The translations under genes and the position numbers were made by a program. From Muribaculaceae bacterium (GTDB taxonomy: Bacteria; Bacteroidota; Bacteroidia; Bacteroidales; Muribaculaceae): a DNA stretch of 51,148 nucleotides. Each line of letters starts with the position of its first letter. Positions within the stretch are counted from its first letter, which is position 1. The notes beneath the pieces were generated by a model. It ran no database searches. It was not told the DNA's origin and was given only the letters and a program-made list of their open reading frames with translations. Positions 24,332 through 33,860 of this stretch are shown piece by piece. The stretch spans positions 1-51,148 of the forward strand of contig JAIDSL010000146.1 in NCBI GenBank assembly GCA_029061255.1. The letters run 5' to 3'.

Positions 24332-25465
24332 TCAGTAAGAATGGGGATCTTCTTCAATGTCTTTTGGGGTCATGGGAGTTGCGTTCATCTTGCTCCAGAC
24401 ATACCAGATGTAGAGGATTACAACGGGAACAAGGAGTGATACCCAAGACATTACAGTGAGGGTGAATTCCGTGCTGCTGCTGTTGACAATCGTAAGGGAT
24501 GACTGAGGATCAGTCAAAGATGGCATATAGCAAGTATTGTTGTAAGCGAGGTCGCAGAGAAGGCTGACAATAGTGATGATAGTGCCAATGCCTGTCCACC
24601 ATATTCCACCTCTGTATTCTTTCTTGAACGCTGTGAGAGCAAAACCAACCAATACGAGCACCACTCCAATCAGGAGAGCTGCAAGAATCCACCACATCTC
24701 GATAAGGTTAATGGCATATTTGTAGGGAACTGCCACTACAGTGCCATCAGCATTGACTGTGTATCCGTCTGATGTCAAGATCACTGCTACAAGAGCAAGG
24801 AAAAGAACCACGAATACAAGACCATTTAAGATAGCTTTCATTCTAACAGAGTTGAAGAACTTCTGGCCATCGTCGATGGAGTTCATGAGATAGAGGGCGG
24901 CATTCATGCGGGCAAGGAAGAAGAGGGTGAAACCTACAAGGAGGTTTTTCCAGCATGCGATAGCCTCAAGTCCGTGGGTAGGAACCCAGACTGAAATCAC
25001 AGGAGCATTGCCATCAAGGATGTTGCCACGAGTCACGGAGAACTCTCCGCCAAAGAAAAGGATACCTACTGCAACACCAATAAGCACGCAACCTACCACT
25101 CCATTGATGAGAAGGAAGGCATCGTATGTGCGAGTGCCATAGAGGTTGCCGGATTTTCTGCGGAATTCATAGCTGACTGCCTGAAGCACGAAGCTAAAGA
25201 GAATCGCCATCCAGAGCCAGTAGGCTCCTCCGAAAGATGTGGAATAAAAGAGGGGGAAGGATGCGAAGAAAGCACCACCAAACACCACAAGGGTGGTGAA
25301 AGTGAGTTCCCACTTGCGTCCGAGTGAGTTAACGATAAGGTTTTTAGCCATCGAACCACGGGTTTCAAGCAATAGGCTCTGACCACCCTGCACGAAGAGC
25401 AAGAATACGAGGACTCCGCCAAGCACAGCTATGAGAAGCCACCAATATATCTGTAATGTTTCCAT
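24332..25465 (-). CDS. cydB: Cytochrome bd oxidase subunit II
   Basis: 377 aa, integral membrane partner of CydA in the quinol:O2 oxidoreductase that lets Bacteroidales scavenge low oxygen. Starts METLQIYWWLLIAVLGGVLVFLL, with FVQGGQSLLL close behind (the conserved GGQ start region of CydB), and has eight to nine hydrophobic segments spread to the C-terminus (VVILYIWYVWSKM). Length is normal. It follows cydA by 117 bases; the gap contains repeated TTTAAACTTCTTAAAC units. Expressed with DUF4492 and cydA. Confidence 0.95.
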   Translation of the reverse strand: METLQIYWWLLIAVLGGVLVFLLFVQGGQSLLLETRGSMAKNLIVNSLGRKWELTFTTLVVFGGAFFASFPLFYSTSFGGAYWLWMAILFSFVLQAVSYEFRRKSGNLYGTRTYDAFLLINGVVGCVLIGVAVGILFFGGEFSVTRGNILDGNAPVISVWVPTHGLEAIACWKNLLVGFTLFFLARMNAALYLMNSIDDGQKFFNSVRMKAILNGLVFVVLFLALVAVILTSDGYTVNADGTVVAVPYKYAINLIEMWWILAALLIGVVLVLVGFALTAFKKEYRGGIWWTGIGTIITIVSLLCDLAYNNTCYMPSLTDPQSSLTIVNSSSTEFTLTVMSWVSLLVPVVILYIWYVWSKMNATPMTPKDIEEDPHSY

Positions 25466-25499
25466 TGTTTTTTTGTTTAGAGGGTTTAGAAGGTTTAAC

Positions 25500-25580
25500 G
25501 AGTTTATAATAGTTTAGATGTGTTTAAATTCAAACTTCTTAAACTATTTAATTTAAACTTCTTAAACTATTCAAACTAAT
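25500..25580. repeat. Tandem AAACTTCTTAAACTATT units between cydB and cydA
   Basis: A 17-base unit AAACTTCTTAAACTATT occurs twice in tandem-like order (about 25533-25575), next to related TTTAGAAGGTTTAA units. AT-rich, no gene. Its effect on cydB translation is unknown. Confidence 0.6.
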
Positions 25581-25582
25581 AA

Positions 25583-27124
25583 TTATTCGGTGATTTCGCG
25601 GTCGGAGCCCTTCTTTACTTCCTTCACCATAATGGAGATCTCGGCAGCGATAAGAGCGGCGAAGACTACGGCGAAGAGCCAGAATGTGAGCTGCACGGAT
25701 TGAGCTGTCACGGCTGAAACTGCTGCCTGAACGGGAAGGATATCCTGAATGGTCCAAGGCTGGCGACCAACCTCGGCTACTATCCAACCTGCCTCGCTGC
25801 ATATCCACACTACGGGAATGCTGAGGATTCCAATCCAACGAGCCAGACGGGTATCAAACCAAACCGGCTTCTTATACACGATGAACAGAGCCACTATGAG
25901 GAACAGGAGCAAATAGCCGCCAGCAATCACCATAATATGGAATGCATAGAATGTAAGAGCCACAGGGGGAACCGCATCCTGAGGAGAATTAAAATAACCG
26001 TATCCGAAGAATGGATAGTTTGCCTTGATTCTCTCAAGAGCATTAGCGAGAGCTGCGTTGTCGCCTGCCTTGCGGGCAGCCTCATAGTCGCGGAGTGCCT
26101 GCTGCGCAGCCTTGCCTATCTCAATTCTCTTGGCATAACTTATGGTGTTGATCGTATCGCCTTGGGGAGTAAGAGCAATGCCATCGATAAGGTCATCAAT
26201 GCCGGGAACGAAGCTATCGGCATCATGGTTGGCAAGAATTGAAAGACCCTTGGGAATAGCAATCTTGCACTTCACATCCCTTTCCTTTTCATCTACAATA
26301 CCGAAGCCAATAAGCTCCTGTCCTACCTCTCCACGATAGAGACCCTCCATAGCAGCAAGTTTCATCGGCTGAACACGTGCTACTTCAACAGCCGAACCGT
26401 CGCCGGTCCACATTGTGAAGATCATACCGATAAGACCGATCCATCCGGATACCTTGACAGAGTCCTTAGCCATCTGAAGATTTTTGCCTTTGGCAGCAAT
26501 GATACAGCTTACACCAATCACGAATACTGATGCAAGCACCCAGCCGCTTGTCACGGCATGGAAGAATTTATTGATTGCCACGGGGGACGTTGCCACTGCA
26601 ATGAAGTCAGACATCACATTTCGCATCTGGTCGGGGTCGAATTCCATACCAACTGGATACTGCATCCAGGCATTGGCCACGAGAATCCATAGAGCCGAGA
26701 GCGAAACACCTATCGCCACAAGCCATGTGGAAGCGAGGTGGAAGCCGGGAGAAACCTTTTTCCAACCAAAGAACATTACGGCGAAGAAGGTGGCTTCCAT
26801 AAAGAAAGCAAGCAGGCCTTCGATGGCAAGCGGAGCGCCAAAGATATCGCCGACAAACCAACTATAGTTCGACCAGTTTGTGCCGAACTCAAATTCAAGA
26901 ATAATACCGGTAGCAACTCCGATAGCGAAATTGATGGCAAAGAGAGTCATCCAAAATTTCGTTGTCTTAAGCCATTTCTCGGATTTTGTGCGGTAATAGA
27001 TCGTCTCCATCACGGCGATGATAAGGCTTATTCCAATAGTTAGCGGAACAAATAGCCAGTGGACTATAGCGGTCAAAGCGAACTGAAGTCGTGACCAGTC
27101 TACTACTTGAATCAGATCTTCCAT
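25583..27124 (-). CDS. cydA: Cytochrome bd oxidase subunit I
   Basis: 513 aa. CydA carries hemes b558, b595 and d and the quinol site. Seen: N-terminal VDWSRLQFALTAIVHWLFVP with the conserved first His (H22-region) near the start, the WGDGSAVEVARVQPMK-like stretch (TGDGSAVEVARVQP) with the Q-loop beginning, and GRQPW (a variant of the conserved GRQPW motif) near the C-terminus (about residue 460). The Q-loop region holds a charged helical insert (QQALRDYEAARKAGDNA). Nine or so TM helices. Order DUF4492, cydA, cydB is the usual Bacteroidota arrangement. Confidence 0.96.
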   Translation of the reverse strand: MEDLIQVVDWSRLQFALTAIVHWLFVPLTIGISLIIAVMETIYYRTKSEKWLKTTKFWMTLFAINFAIGVATGIILEFEFGTNWSNYSWFVGDIFGAPLAIEGLLAFFMEATFFAVMFFGWKKVSPGFHLASTWLVAIGVSLSALWILVANAWMQYPVGMEFDPDQMRNVMSDFIAVATSPVAINKFFHAVTSGWVLASVFVIGVSCIIAAKGKNLQMAKDSVKVSGWIGLIGMIFTMWTGDGSAVEVARVQPMKLAAMEGLYRGEVGQELIGFGIVDEKERDVKCKIAIPKGLSILANHDADSFVPGIDDLIDGIALTPQGDTINTISYAKRIEIGKAAQQALRDYEAARKAGDNAALANALERIKANYPFFGYGYFNSPQDAVPPVALTFYAFHIMVIAGGYLLLFLIVALFIVYKKPVWFDTRLARWIGILSIPVVWICSEAGWIVAEVGRQPWTIQDILPVQAAVSAVTAQSVQLTFWLFAVVFAALIAAEISIMVKEVKKGSDREITE

Positions 27125-27170
27125 GGTAGTTTATTTAGTTTTTAAGTTTTCCGTTATCCGTTTTCCGTTG

Positions 27171-27392
27171 TCAGCGGGAGGTTAGCTCTGTGGCTACTGC
27201 GCGAGCCCGGGCATCATCATCGTCGTAGTTTTCCTTCAAGAGGTCAGGGAAGAAGAAAAGCTTAAATACGAAGAAGAGGATTATTACCTTGATAAAGATA
27301 ATCGCCCATAGTTTCTTGCCGATGGTCATGCTCTTGAAGCCATCGACATAGAAATTCACTACTCCACTTATCTTTCTTCCGATTTGCGACAT
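27171..27392 (-). CDS. DUF4492 family small membrane protein
   Basis: 73 aa: short amphipathic start (IGRKISGVVNFYVDGFKSM), one transmembrane helix (LWAIIFIKVIILFFVFKLFF), then a charged tail with DDDD. This matches the DUF4492 family, regularly found just upstream of cydAB in Bacteroidota, and is a candidate small subunit analogous in size to CydX. 46 bases separate it from cydA; the promoter lies 35 bases upstream. Confidence 0.85.
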   Translation of the reverse strand: MSQIGRKISGVVNFYVDGFKSMTIGKKLWAIIFIKVIILFFVFKLFFFPDLLKENYDDDDARARAVATELTSR

Positions 27393-27426
27393 ATGCGAAT
27401 CCGTTAAAATTGTTTAATTTTAGACG

Positions 27427-27458
27427 CAAAGATAACAAAGAGTTATGACATATGCAAA
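27427..27458 (-). promoter_or_regulatory. Promoter of DUF4492-cydAB
   Basis: On the minus strand TTTG (27458-27455), 20-base spacer, TATCTTTG (27434-27427): full consensus match. Confidence 0.8.
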
Positions 27459-27514
27459 TTTGACTAATTTATTTCCTGTTTTTAACATCAAGAATTCTTT
27501 AGAATATAAAAAAT

Positions 27515-27542
27515 ACCGCATAATCGCGGGGGATTATGCGGT
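27515..27542 (-). terminator. Hairpin downstream of purT
   Basis: ACCGCATAATC and GATTATGCGGT form an 11-bp stem; on the minus strand an A/T-rich run follows. It lies 69 bases past the purT stop, before the DUF4492 promoter. Confidence 0.65.
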
Positions 27543-27573
27543 GTTATGTGAGTTTTTATGTGAGTTTTTCTAA

Positions 27574-27604
27574 GTGGACGGTTAGGAAACCGTCCTCCCA
27601 TAAA
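27574..27604. repeat. Dispersed palindrome with CCTCCCATA tail
   Basis: GGACGGTTAGGAAACCGTCC followed by TCCCATAAA. A 9-bp dyad (GGACGGTTA-like arm) between purT and its terminator; same family as 33819 and others. Confidence 0.7.
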
Positions 27605-27610
27605 TAAATA

Positions 27611-28810
27611 TCATTTCATGTCTTTGGTGGCTCCGGTGACTTTGAGGGCTGCATATGCACGGGCGGCTTTGTCGCGGGCTTCCTCCACAGATGCGCCTCT
27701 GGCAAGAATCACGCCCATACGGCGATGATTGTGAACTTCGGGTTTACCGAAAATGCGGAGCTGTGTACCGGGTTCTGAAAGCACTTCCTCAAGATTATCG
27801 AATTCAACACAATTAGTGTCGCCTTCAAGGACGATTGCTCGTGAAGCCGAGGGACCATAGAAGTCGATAGCAGGAACCGGGAGTCCGAGAAGAGCACGAG
27901 CATGGAGAGCAAACTCCGACATGTCTTGTGAAATCATCGTCACCATACCTGTATCGTGAGGACGAGGTGAAACTTCACTGAAGATTACCTCGTCGCCCTT
28001 GATGAACAGCTCCACACCAAAGATGCCATATCCACCGAGAGCATCTGTGACTTTCTTTGCTATCTCACGGGCTGACTCAAGAGCCTTCTCCGACATTGGC
28101 TGCGGCTGCCAGGAATAACGGTAATCACCATCAATCTGTATATGCCCCACGGGCTGGCAGAAGACTGTGCCTGATACGTTGCGGACAGTGAGGAGTGTGA
28201 TCTCATAGTCGAAATCTATGAAACCTTCTACGATGACACGTCCCGCTCCCGCACGTCCACCTTCCTGTGCTTCCTTCCAAGCGTGGTCGATCTGGTCAGG
28301 GCTCTTTATAACACTTTGTCCATGACCGGAAGAGCTCATGATAGGCTTGACAACGCATGGGATTCCGATTTCCTTCACAGCCTCGTCAAATTCCTCACGG
28401 GTAGATGCAAAACGATAAGGAGAAGTCTTTATGCCAAGCTCTTCATGAGCAAGGCGGCGAATACCTTCTCGATTCATTGTGAGCCATGCTGCGCGCGCTG
28501 TTGGAGTGACATTGAATCCCTCCTTCTCCAGCTCCACCAGAGTAGGAGTAGCAATCGCTTCAATCTCCGGAATTATATGGTCGGGACGTTCGAGTTCAAC
28601 GATGCGGCGTAGTTCGTCGCCGTCGAGCATATTGAATACATAGCTTTTATGTGCTATCTGCATAGCAGGTGCGTTGGGATATTTATCGCAAGCTATAACT
28701 TCAACGCCTAAACGCTGAAGCTCAAGAGCAACTTCTTTCCCGAGTTCACCACTTCCGAGGAGCATTGCCTTACGCCCCTTGGAAGTCATCACACTTCCAA
28801 TCTTTGCCAT
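27611..28810 (-). CDS. purT: Formate-dependent GAR transformylase PurT
   Basis: 399 aa. PurT makes formyl-GAR from GAR, formate and ATP in purine synthesis, an alternative to the folate-dependent PurN. ATP-grasp fold: N-terminal [20 protein letters not shown] (about 13-32), central [18 protein letters not shown] (about 152-169, ATP-binding Gly-rich loop), [36 protein letters not shown] (metal ligands E and E in [12 protein letters not shown]), then the C-domain ending VTGATKDMK. Length is standard. Monocistronic with a long leader (about 140 bases) from a promoter inside the end region of the GH2 gene. Confidence 0.96.
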   Translation of the reverse strand: MAKIGSVMTSKGRKAMLLGSGELGKEVALELQRLGVEVIACDKYPNAPAMQIAHKSYVFNMLDGDELRRIVELERPDHIIPEIEAIATPTLVELEKEGFNVTPTARAAWLTMNREGIRRLAHEELGIKTSPYRFASTREEFDEAVKEIGIPCVVKPIMSSSGHGQSVIKSPDQIDHAWKEAQEGGRAGAGRVIVEGFIDFDYEITLLTVRNVSGTVFCQPVGHIQIDGDYRYSWQPQPMSEKALESAREIAKKVTDALGGYGIFGVELFIKGDEVIFSEVSPRPHDTGMVTMISQDMSEFALHARALLGLPVPAIDFYGPSASRAIVLEGDTNCVEFDNLEEVLSEPGTQLRIFGKPEVHNHRRMGVILARGASVEEARDKAARAYAALKVTGATKDMK

Positions 28811-28955
28811 AGTTTTAATTCAATGTATAATTCATAATGCATAATGCACAATCAAACTTCAAAGCATCACCATATACTCATATTGCATTATGAACAAGAA
28901 ACCTCGCCTATAACTGTACATTATACACTTTTTTGTTATTCTTTTTTTAAAGATG

Positions 28956-28987
28956 CAAAATTAATGAATTTCGGCAATACGCACAAG
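28956..28987 (-). promoter_or_regulatory. Promoter of purT
   Basis: On the minus strand CTTG (28987-28984, one off TTTG), 20-base spacer, TAATTTTG (28963-28956). Predicted leader about 140 bases, containing an AATGCATAATT-type simple repeat (28823-28850). Confidence 0.6.
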
Positions 28988-29004
28988 CGAATTGCCGATT
29001 TATG

Positions 29005-31371
29005 TTATTTAGAAGTCAGTTTGACAGATGCGGGCTTTAGACCTTTGGCAGTAGCCTTGAGAGTGGAGTTTCCCTTTCGGTCTGTTGACTTCACTATTGC
29101 CATAGCACGCCCTTTCCAAGTGTTTGCTTTCGAATCGAAATATGGGTCGGTATCTTTCAGCAGGGCATTTCCGGCAGCTTTCAGGATTGCATTGCCGGAA
29201 ACAGCAAACTCAAGAGGGAACTCAGCATCGGGCACGACCCTACCCTCAGCATCTACTACCTCTGCTACGACAAACACGAGATCCTGATTGTCTGCACTCA
29301 TAGCTGATTTATCCGGAGTCAAGCGTATAGCTATCGGATCGCCGGCTGTTGCCAGAGTAACTGTTTCCACTTCGTTGCCGGCAGAGTCAAGGCCTACAGC
29401 TTTCAATGTGCCGGGTGCATAAGCCACCTCAAAGACAGCCAGACAGTCATTTGCCTCGCCTGCTTCTTTTTCTCCCATCAGGGTATCATTGAGATAAAGG
29501 CGCACCTTCGGATAGCGACTTTGAACCTCTACTTCAATGGGCTTACCCTCATGACCCTTCCAGTTCCAAGACTCCCAAGTGGGCCATACGCTCCACATGG
29601 TGGTCTTTACCTCACCATAATATCCATTGGGTTCACGAACAGCCATGTATAGCTTATTGTCATCGTTATAAAGCATATCACGGTAGTGAGAGATAGGCTT
29701 GCGCCATCCGGTGATGTCAACATCGCCGCAATATGAGCCATGCCATGGCCACTGATATGCCATCCATTGTTCACCCTCGGTCTCGCCCTTATAGAAGTAA
29801 CGTCCAAGTCCGGATTCTCCAAGATAATCGAGTCCGGTCCATACAAAATCACCTATCACATAAGGATTCTCCTTCACCTTGTGCCAGTTGGAGGCAGCAT
29901 CGCGAGGATATGACTCGGTCTGCCACATGACGCGCTCCGGGCAACGCTCATGGTCACTCTCAGATTTATGTATCATGTAGTTGTAGCCGACAATGTCGAG
30001 AGCTTCCGCATGAGGATCATAGATTTCCCAGTCACGGTCCCATGCACATAATGCCTCTGTCACCGGACGTGTGGGATCAAGACGACGGCATTCATTGGCA
30101 AAATTGCGGGCTGTAGTCACAACTCCGATATGCTTGCGCTCGATCACCTCGTTGCCAATGCTCCAAGCGATAATAGAAGGATGGTTGCGGTCACGGCGAA
30201 CCATATCGCCGACATCCTTCACACCCCACTCATCGATCCAAAGATGATAGTCATCGGCATTCTTCTGATCACGCCAACCATCGAATGCCTCGTCAATTAC
30301 AAGCATTCCCTGGCGGTCGCATTCATCAAGAAACGCGGGAGACGGAAGATTATGGCTTGTGCGAATGGCGTTGAAGCCTGCTTCCTTCATAAGACGAACC
30401 TTACGCGCTTCTGCAGCATCGAAAGAGGCTGCTCCAAGCATGCCATTGTCGTGATGCACACAAGCACCATTGAGAAGAATCGGCTCTCCGTTTAACTTAA
30501 AACCTTCAGAAGCGGAATATGAAATCGTGCGTATACCAAATGTCTCCTTTACATCATCAATGACTGAACCCCCATCTTTCAAAGACAATTCAAGAGAGTA
30601 TAATGAAGGGGAGTCAGGACTCCAAAGCTTGGGATTGCCAACTTTAAGAGAACCCGATGCTTCGGAAGATTTAACCGGAATCATTGATGAAGCCACAACA
30701 GCTCCTGAAGGGTCAAGAATCTTCACATCAGCCTCAAGCGCCTTTCCATTAGGAAGACCATCAACATTGAATTTTACATCTACTGTTGCCTCTGACTTGT
30801 TGACATCAGGAGTTGTAATGAACAGCGACCATGGAGCCACTGCAACCTCTCCGGTCTTAATCAGACGAACATGTCGATAGATGCCTGACCCTGTATACCA
30901 GCGCCCGCTTCTACCATGGGAGCTATCCACATCGACCTCTATTGTGTTAACCCCTGCATGAAGATAAGGAGTAATATCATAAATCACCGAAGAATAGCCA
31001 TAGGGACGGAAACCGACTTCTTGACCATTGACTTTAAGAGTCCATCGCTCATATACTCCCTCGAAAAGGAGAGAATATTTCGAATCAGCGAGTTCCTTGG
31101 CAGTAAGGTTGATTTTCTTCTCATACGTACCCTTCCCCCTGATGACGAAACCACCCTCATTGTGGGCAGATGCCTTACTGTCGAAGGGAAGTTCGATGCT
31201 CCAGTCATGAGGCAGGTCTACAGTCTTTGTGAAAGGCTGCACAGAAGATCCGGAATCCGGAATAAGGGAGAATGTCCACCCATTGTTGAGCAGACGGGAT
31301 TCCCTTGCCCCTACAGGAAGAACAAGGAAGGAGGCTGCTGCTACAGCCAGAATCATTTTGTGTTTAAGCAT
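29005..31371 (-). CDS. GH2 family glycoside hydrolase (beta-galactosidase-like)
   Basis: 788 aa with signal peptide (AVAAASFLVLPVGA). Retaining GH2 layout: sugar-binding jelly roll (about 25-175), Ig-like domain (about 185-285), TIM barrel (about 290-590) and C-terminal beta domains. The acid/base is E408 in SIIAWSIGNEV and the nucleophile E486 in MWQTESYP, both in the right contexts. Periplasmic. GH2 covers beta-galactosidase, beta-mannosidase and beta-glucuronidase; RTSHNLPSP and the overall C-domains suggest beta-galactosidase, but specificity is unproven. A 25-bp repeat lies 27 bases upstream of the start. Confidence 0.92.
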   Translation of the reverse strand: MLKHKMILAVAAASFLVLPVGARESRLLNNGWTFSLIPDSGSSVQPFTKTVDLPHDWSIELPFDSKASAHNEGGFVIRGKGTYEKKINLTAKELADSKYSLLFEGVYERWTLKVNGQEVGFRPYGYSSVIYDITPYLHAGVNTIEVDVDSSHGRSGRWYTGSGIYRHVRLIKTGEVAVAPWSLFITTPDVNKSEATVDVKFNVDGLPNGKALEADVKILDPSGAVVASSMIPVKSSEASGSLKVGNPKLWSPDSPSLYSLELSLKDGGSVIDDVKETFGIRTISYSASEGFKLNGEPILLNGACVHHDNGMLGAASFDAAEARKVRLMKEAGFNAIRTSHNLPSPAFLDECDRQGMLVIDEAFDGWRDQKNADDYHLWIDEWGVKDVGDMVRRDRNHPSIIAWSIGNEVIERKHIGVVTTARNFANECRRLDPTRPVTEALCAWDRDWEIYDPHAEALDIVGYNYMIHKSESDHERCPERVMWQTESYPRDAASNWHKVKENPYVIGDFVWTGLDYLGESGLGRYFYKGETEGEQWMAYQWPWHGSYCGDVDITGWRKPISHYRDMLYNDDNKLYMAVREPNGYYGEVKTTMWSVWPTWESWNWKGHEGKPIEVEVQSRYPKVRLYLNDTLMGEKEAGEANDCLAVFEVAYAPGTLKAVGLDSAGNEVETVTLATAGDPIAIRLTPDKSAMSADNQDLVFVVAEVVDAEGRVVPDAEFPLEFAVSGNAILKAAGNALLKDTDPYFDSKANTWKGRAMAIVKSTDRKGNSTLKATAKGLKPASVKLTSK

Positions 31372-31397
31372 GGTGTTGGTATTGTTGTTAAGATTCG

Positions 31398-31422
31398 GAC
31401 TTACGTCCTCAACACAGTGTTG
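31398..31422. repeat. 25-bp perfect repeat before the GH2 gene
   Basis: Identical to 46280-46304, and in both cases it begins 27 bases upstream of a minus-strand start codon. It contains the palindrome CAACAC-A-GTGTTG. On the minus strand it reads CAACACTGTGTTGAGGACG and then TAAGTC. Confidence 0.85.
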
Positions 31423-31469
31423 ACAATGTATTTATATCTTTATAATATAATTTATAATATAAAAGGAGA

Positions 31470-33722
31470 TTAATATTGGATTTCAGACCAAGCGGGAGGA
31501 TTTACACCCATTAGATGGCGCACGAAGAAATCGTAGCGTTTGTGCTCTCCAAAGTCTTCACCCAAAGTATGGGCGGCTCCGGGGATGACGACAAGCTCGA
31601 AATCCTTGTTGGCTTTTATAAGAGCATCAGCCACCTGCATGGTGGAGGCAGGATCGACATTATCGTCAAGTTCACCTACGACAAGCATCAACGGACGAGT
31701 AAGCAGATGAGCATTCTCAACATTGGAAGCCTCGATATAAGAGTCATCAATCGGATAGCCGAGCCACTGCTCATTCCACCAGATCTTGTCCATACGATTG
31801 TCGTGGCAACCGCAAGCTGAATATGCAGCCTTATAAAATTCAGGATGACGGAGCACAGCCGTTGTAGACTCTTGGCCTCCTGCAGATGCACCGAAGATTC
31901 CTACGCGTTCAATATCCATATGAGGATACTTCTCTCCAGCAGCCTTTATCCAAGCTATATGGTCAGGGAGACCTGCATCAACGAGATTCTTATAGCAAAT
32001 GTTTTCAAACTCACGTGAGCGGAAAGATGTGCCCATTCCATCTACCATCACCACAATGAAGCCGAGTTCGGCAAGCGCACTCATATTGCGGTTGATGCCA
32101 ACAAACGATTTAGGAACATATTGGTCGCCGGGTCCTTGATAGATATATTCAATCACAGGGTATTTTTTTCTTTCATCGAAATTGGAGGGACGATAGATCA
32201 CTCCCCACATAGGGGTCTTACCATCGCGACCCGGAGCCACAAACACTTCCGGGGCTTTCCATCCAGCTTCCAAGAGAGCCGAAAGGTCAGCTTCGGCAAC
32301 TTTCATAAGTTCCTTTCCGCTTGATGCATCGCGCAGACAAGTGATGGGGGCTGTAGAGACTGTGGAATAGGTGTCGACAAGATATTTGAAATCGGGGGAG
32401 AATACGGCCCTATGATTGCCTGAAGCCGGAGTCAGGTCTGTCATGCCGGATCCATCGAAATTGATCACATAATAGCGGATGAAATATGGATCCTCATCCT
32501 TATTCACACCATTGGCAGAGAAATAGATCTTTCCGTTCTTCTCATCGACATTTATTACATCCCGCACATACCAGTCTCCATGCGTAATCTGGTGCGTCGG
32601 TTTTCCCGATGCTCGATCATACATATAAAGATGATTATAGTTATCGCGCTCACTGCTCCATATGATGCGCTTACCATCCTCAAGATAATGACGGAAGATT
32701 CGTGAATAATTCACGTACTTGTCATGCGATTCCTCCACAAGGGGACGCACCGCACCATTGGATGCCGACATCTCAAGAATACGATAGTTTTTGTGTCCGC
32801 GTTCGTTGTATTCAAAAGTTACTGCCTCACTGTCAGAATTCCAAACCGGGCCATAAAGGTCGTACTGATGATTGAAAAGCTTCGTGTCCGGTATGATTAC
32901 AAGAGCCTTCTCAACATCTGCAATCACCGGAAGTTTGAACCGAAGTTCATCGCCCGGCTTGGCATATTCCTGCTTATGCAATATCGGCTGGCTACCACGA
33001 GCCGGAGAAGACTCAACATAGTGAACATATCTCTTTTCTACAGGACGAATTTTATTGACAGCAAATTTCTTGCTGTCTGGCGACCAATAGATATAGGAAG
33101 AATAATAGTTGCCGATGGTGCCATCCGTGGTGAGTTGGGTTACCTGACCGGTAGCCACATCCTTGACGCAAAGGTTATGGTCTCGGACAAAAGCCACTTT
33201 CTTTCCATCAGGAGAAGGGACAGGTGGGAAATCCTTTTCCTCATCCACCACCATCCAATGAGGTTGCTCAGGAGCTGCAGGGACCTCTCCCCTATCCACC
33301 AAATGACGTTTCCCACTTTTTATGTAGGTCCACTGTCGGCCATCGCGATTGAACCAAAGTGTATCGAGATTAGACGATACAGTCAAACGCTCAAGCCTAA
33401 GGTCTCTTGGGTCAGCATTTTCAATGCCGTTTGATTTCAAAGCAGAAGCCACGGCATTGCTATCAAACAGTTGGGAACTCTTTTTCTTAGAGGCATCCAC
33501 AACGGTATAGACTTTTGTGCCATCCTTGTTTTCATCAAGATACCAAAACTTATCAGTATTTCCTATCCATTGAGGATAGATACGGGCATTAGGTACGTAA
33601 CCGTAATTGTATTTTGCAGCAAGTCCGTAGGCTCGGTTATAGTCATCGAGTGTGCCCTGAGCAAGCGCGGAAAGCGAAAAGGCGCATGCAGCAAGAGAAA
33701 TGAACATTCGGGTCTTTTTCAT
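31470..33722 (-). CDS. S9 family dipeptidyl peptidase
   Basis: 750 aa, signal peptide MKKTRMFISLAACAFSLSALA. Two domains: an eight-bladed beta-propeller (about 45-480, with SPDGKKVAFVRDHNL and YWSPDSKKFAVNK blades) and an alpha/beta hydrolase (about 495-740). Catalytic triad: S613 in GIFGASAGG, D687 in GELDDNVDP, H718 in GAAHTLG. This is the DPP IV/acylaminoacyl peptidase group that trims dipeptides from proline-type N-termini. Exported, so likely used for peptide breakdown in the periplasm. No overlap with its neighbours. Confidence 0.93.
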   Translation of the reverse strand: MKKTRMFISLAACAFSLSALAQGTLDDYNRAYGLAAKYNYGYVPNARIYPQWIGNTDKFWYLDENKDGTKVYTVVDASKKKSSQLFDSNAVASALKSNGIENADPRDLRLERLTVSSNLDTLWFNRDGRQWTYIKSGKRHLVDRGEVPAAPEQPHWMVVDEEKDFPPVPSPDGKKVAFVRDHNLCVKDVATGQVTQLTTDGTIGNYYSSYIYWSPDSKKFAVNKIRPVEKRYVHYVESSPARGSQPILHKQEYAKPGDELRFKLPVIADVEKALVIIPDTKLFNHQYDLYGPVWNSDSEAVTFEYNERGHKNYRILEMSASNGAVRPLVEESHDKYVNYSRIFRHYLEDGKRIIWSSERDNYNHLYMYDRASGKPTHQITHGDWYVRDVINVDEKNGKIYFSANGVNKDEDPYFIRYYVINFDGSGMTDLTPASGNHRAVFSPDFKYLVDTYSTVSTAPITCLRDASSGKELMKVAEADLSALLEAGWKAPEVFVAPGRDGKTPMWGVIYRPSNFDERKKYPVIEYIYQGPGDQYVPKSFVGINRNMSALAELGFIVVMVDGMGTSFRSREFENICYKNLVDAGLPDHIAWIKAAGEKYPHMDIERVGIFGASAGGQESTTAVLRHPEFYKAAYSACGCHDNRMDKIWWNEQWLGYPIDDSYIEASNVENAHLLTRPLMLVVGELDDNVDPASTMQVADALIKANKDFELVVIPGAAHTLGEDFGEHKRYDFFVRHLMGVNPPAWSEIQY

Positions 33723-33743
33723 TTTCGATTAGTTTTTAGAATG

Positions 33744-33751
33744 CAAAGATA
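33744..33751 (-). promoter_or_regulatory. -7 element for the S9 peptidase gene
   Basis: On the minus strand TATCTTTG (33751-33744) matches TAnnTTTG; no TTTG at the expected -33 position. It lies 22 bases before the start codon. Confidence 0.55.
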
Positions 33752-33818
33752 GTGAAATTTTTGGGATTTTTATTAATTTTGTGTCTACAATATGAGGAGG
33801 GCATAGACAAAATGCTTT

Positions 33819-33847
33819 GGGAGGTTAGGAAACCTCCCTCCCATAAA
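33819..33847. repeat. Dispersed palindrome with CCTCCCATA tail
   Basis: GGGAGGTTAGGAAACCTCCC followed by TCCCATAAA. Located just before the GH43 start, 8 to 40 bases upstream of it, so it would form a hairpin in that mRNA leader. Confidence 0.75.
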
Positions 33848-33860
33848 AAATTATATGGTT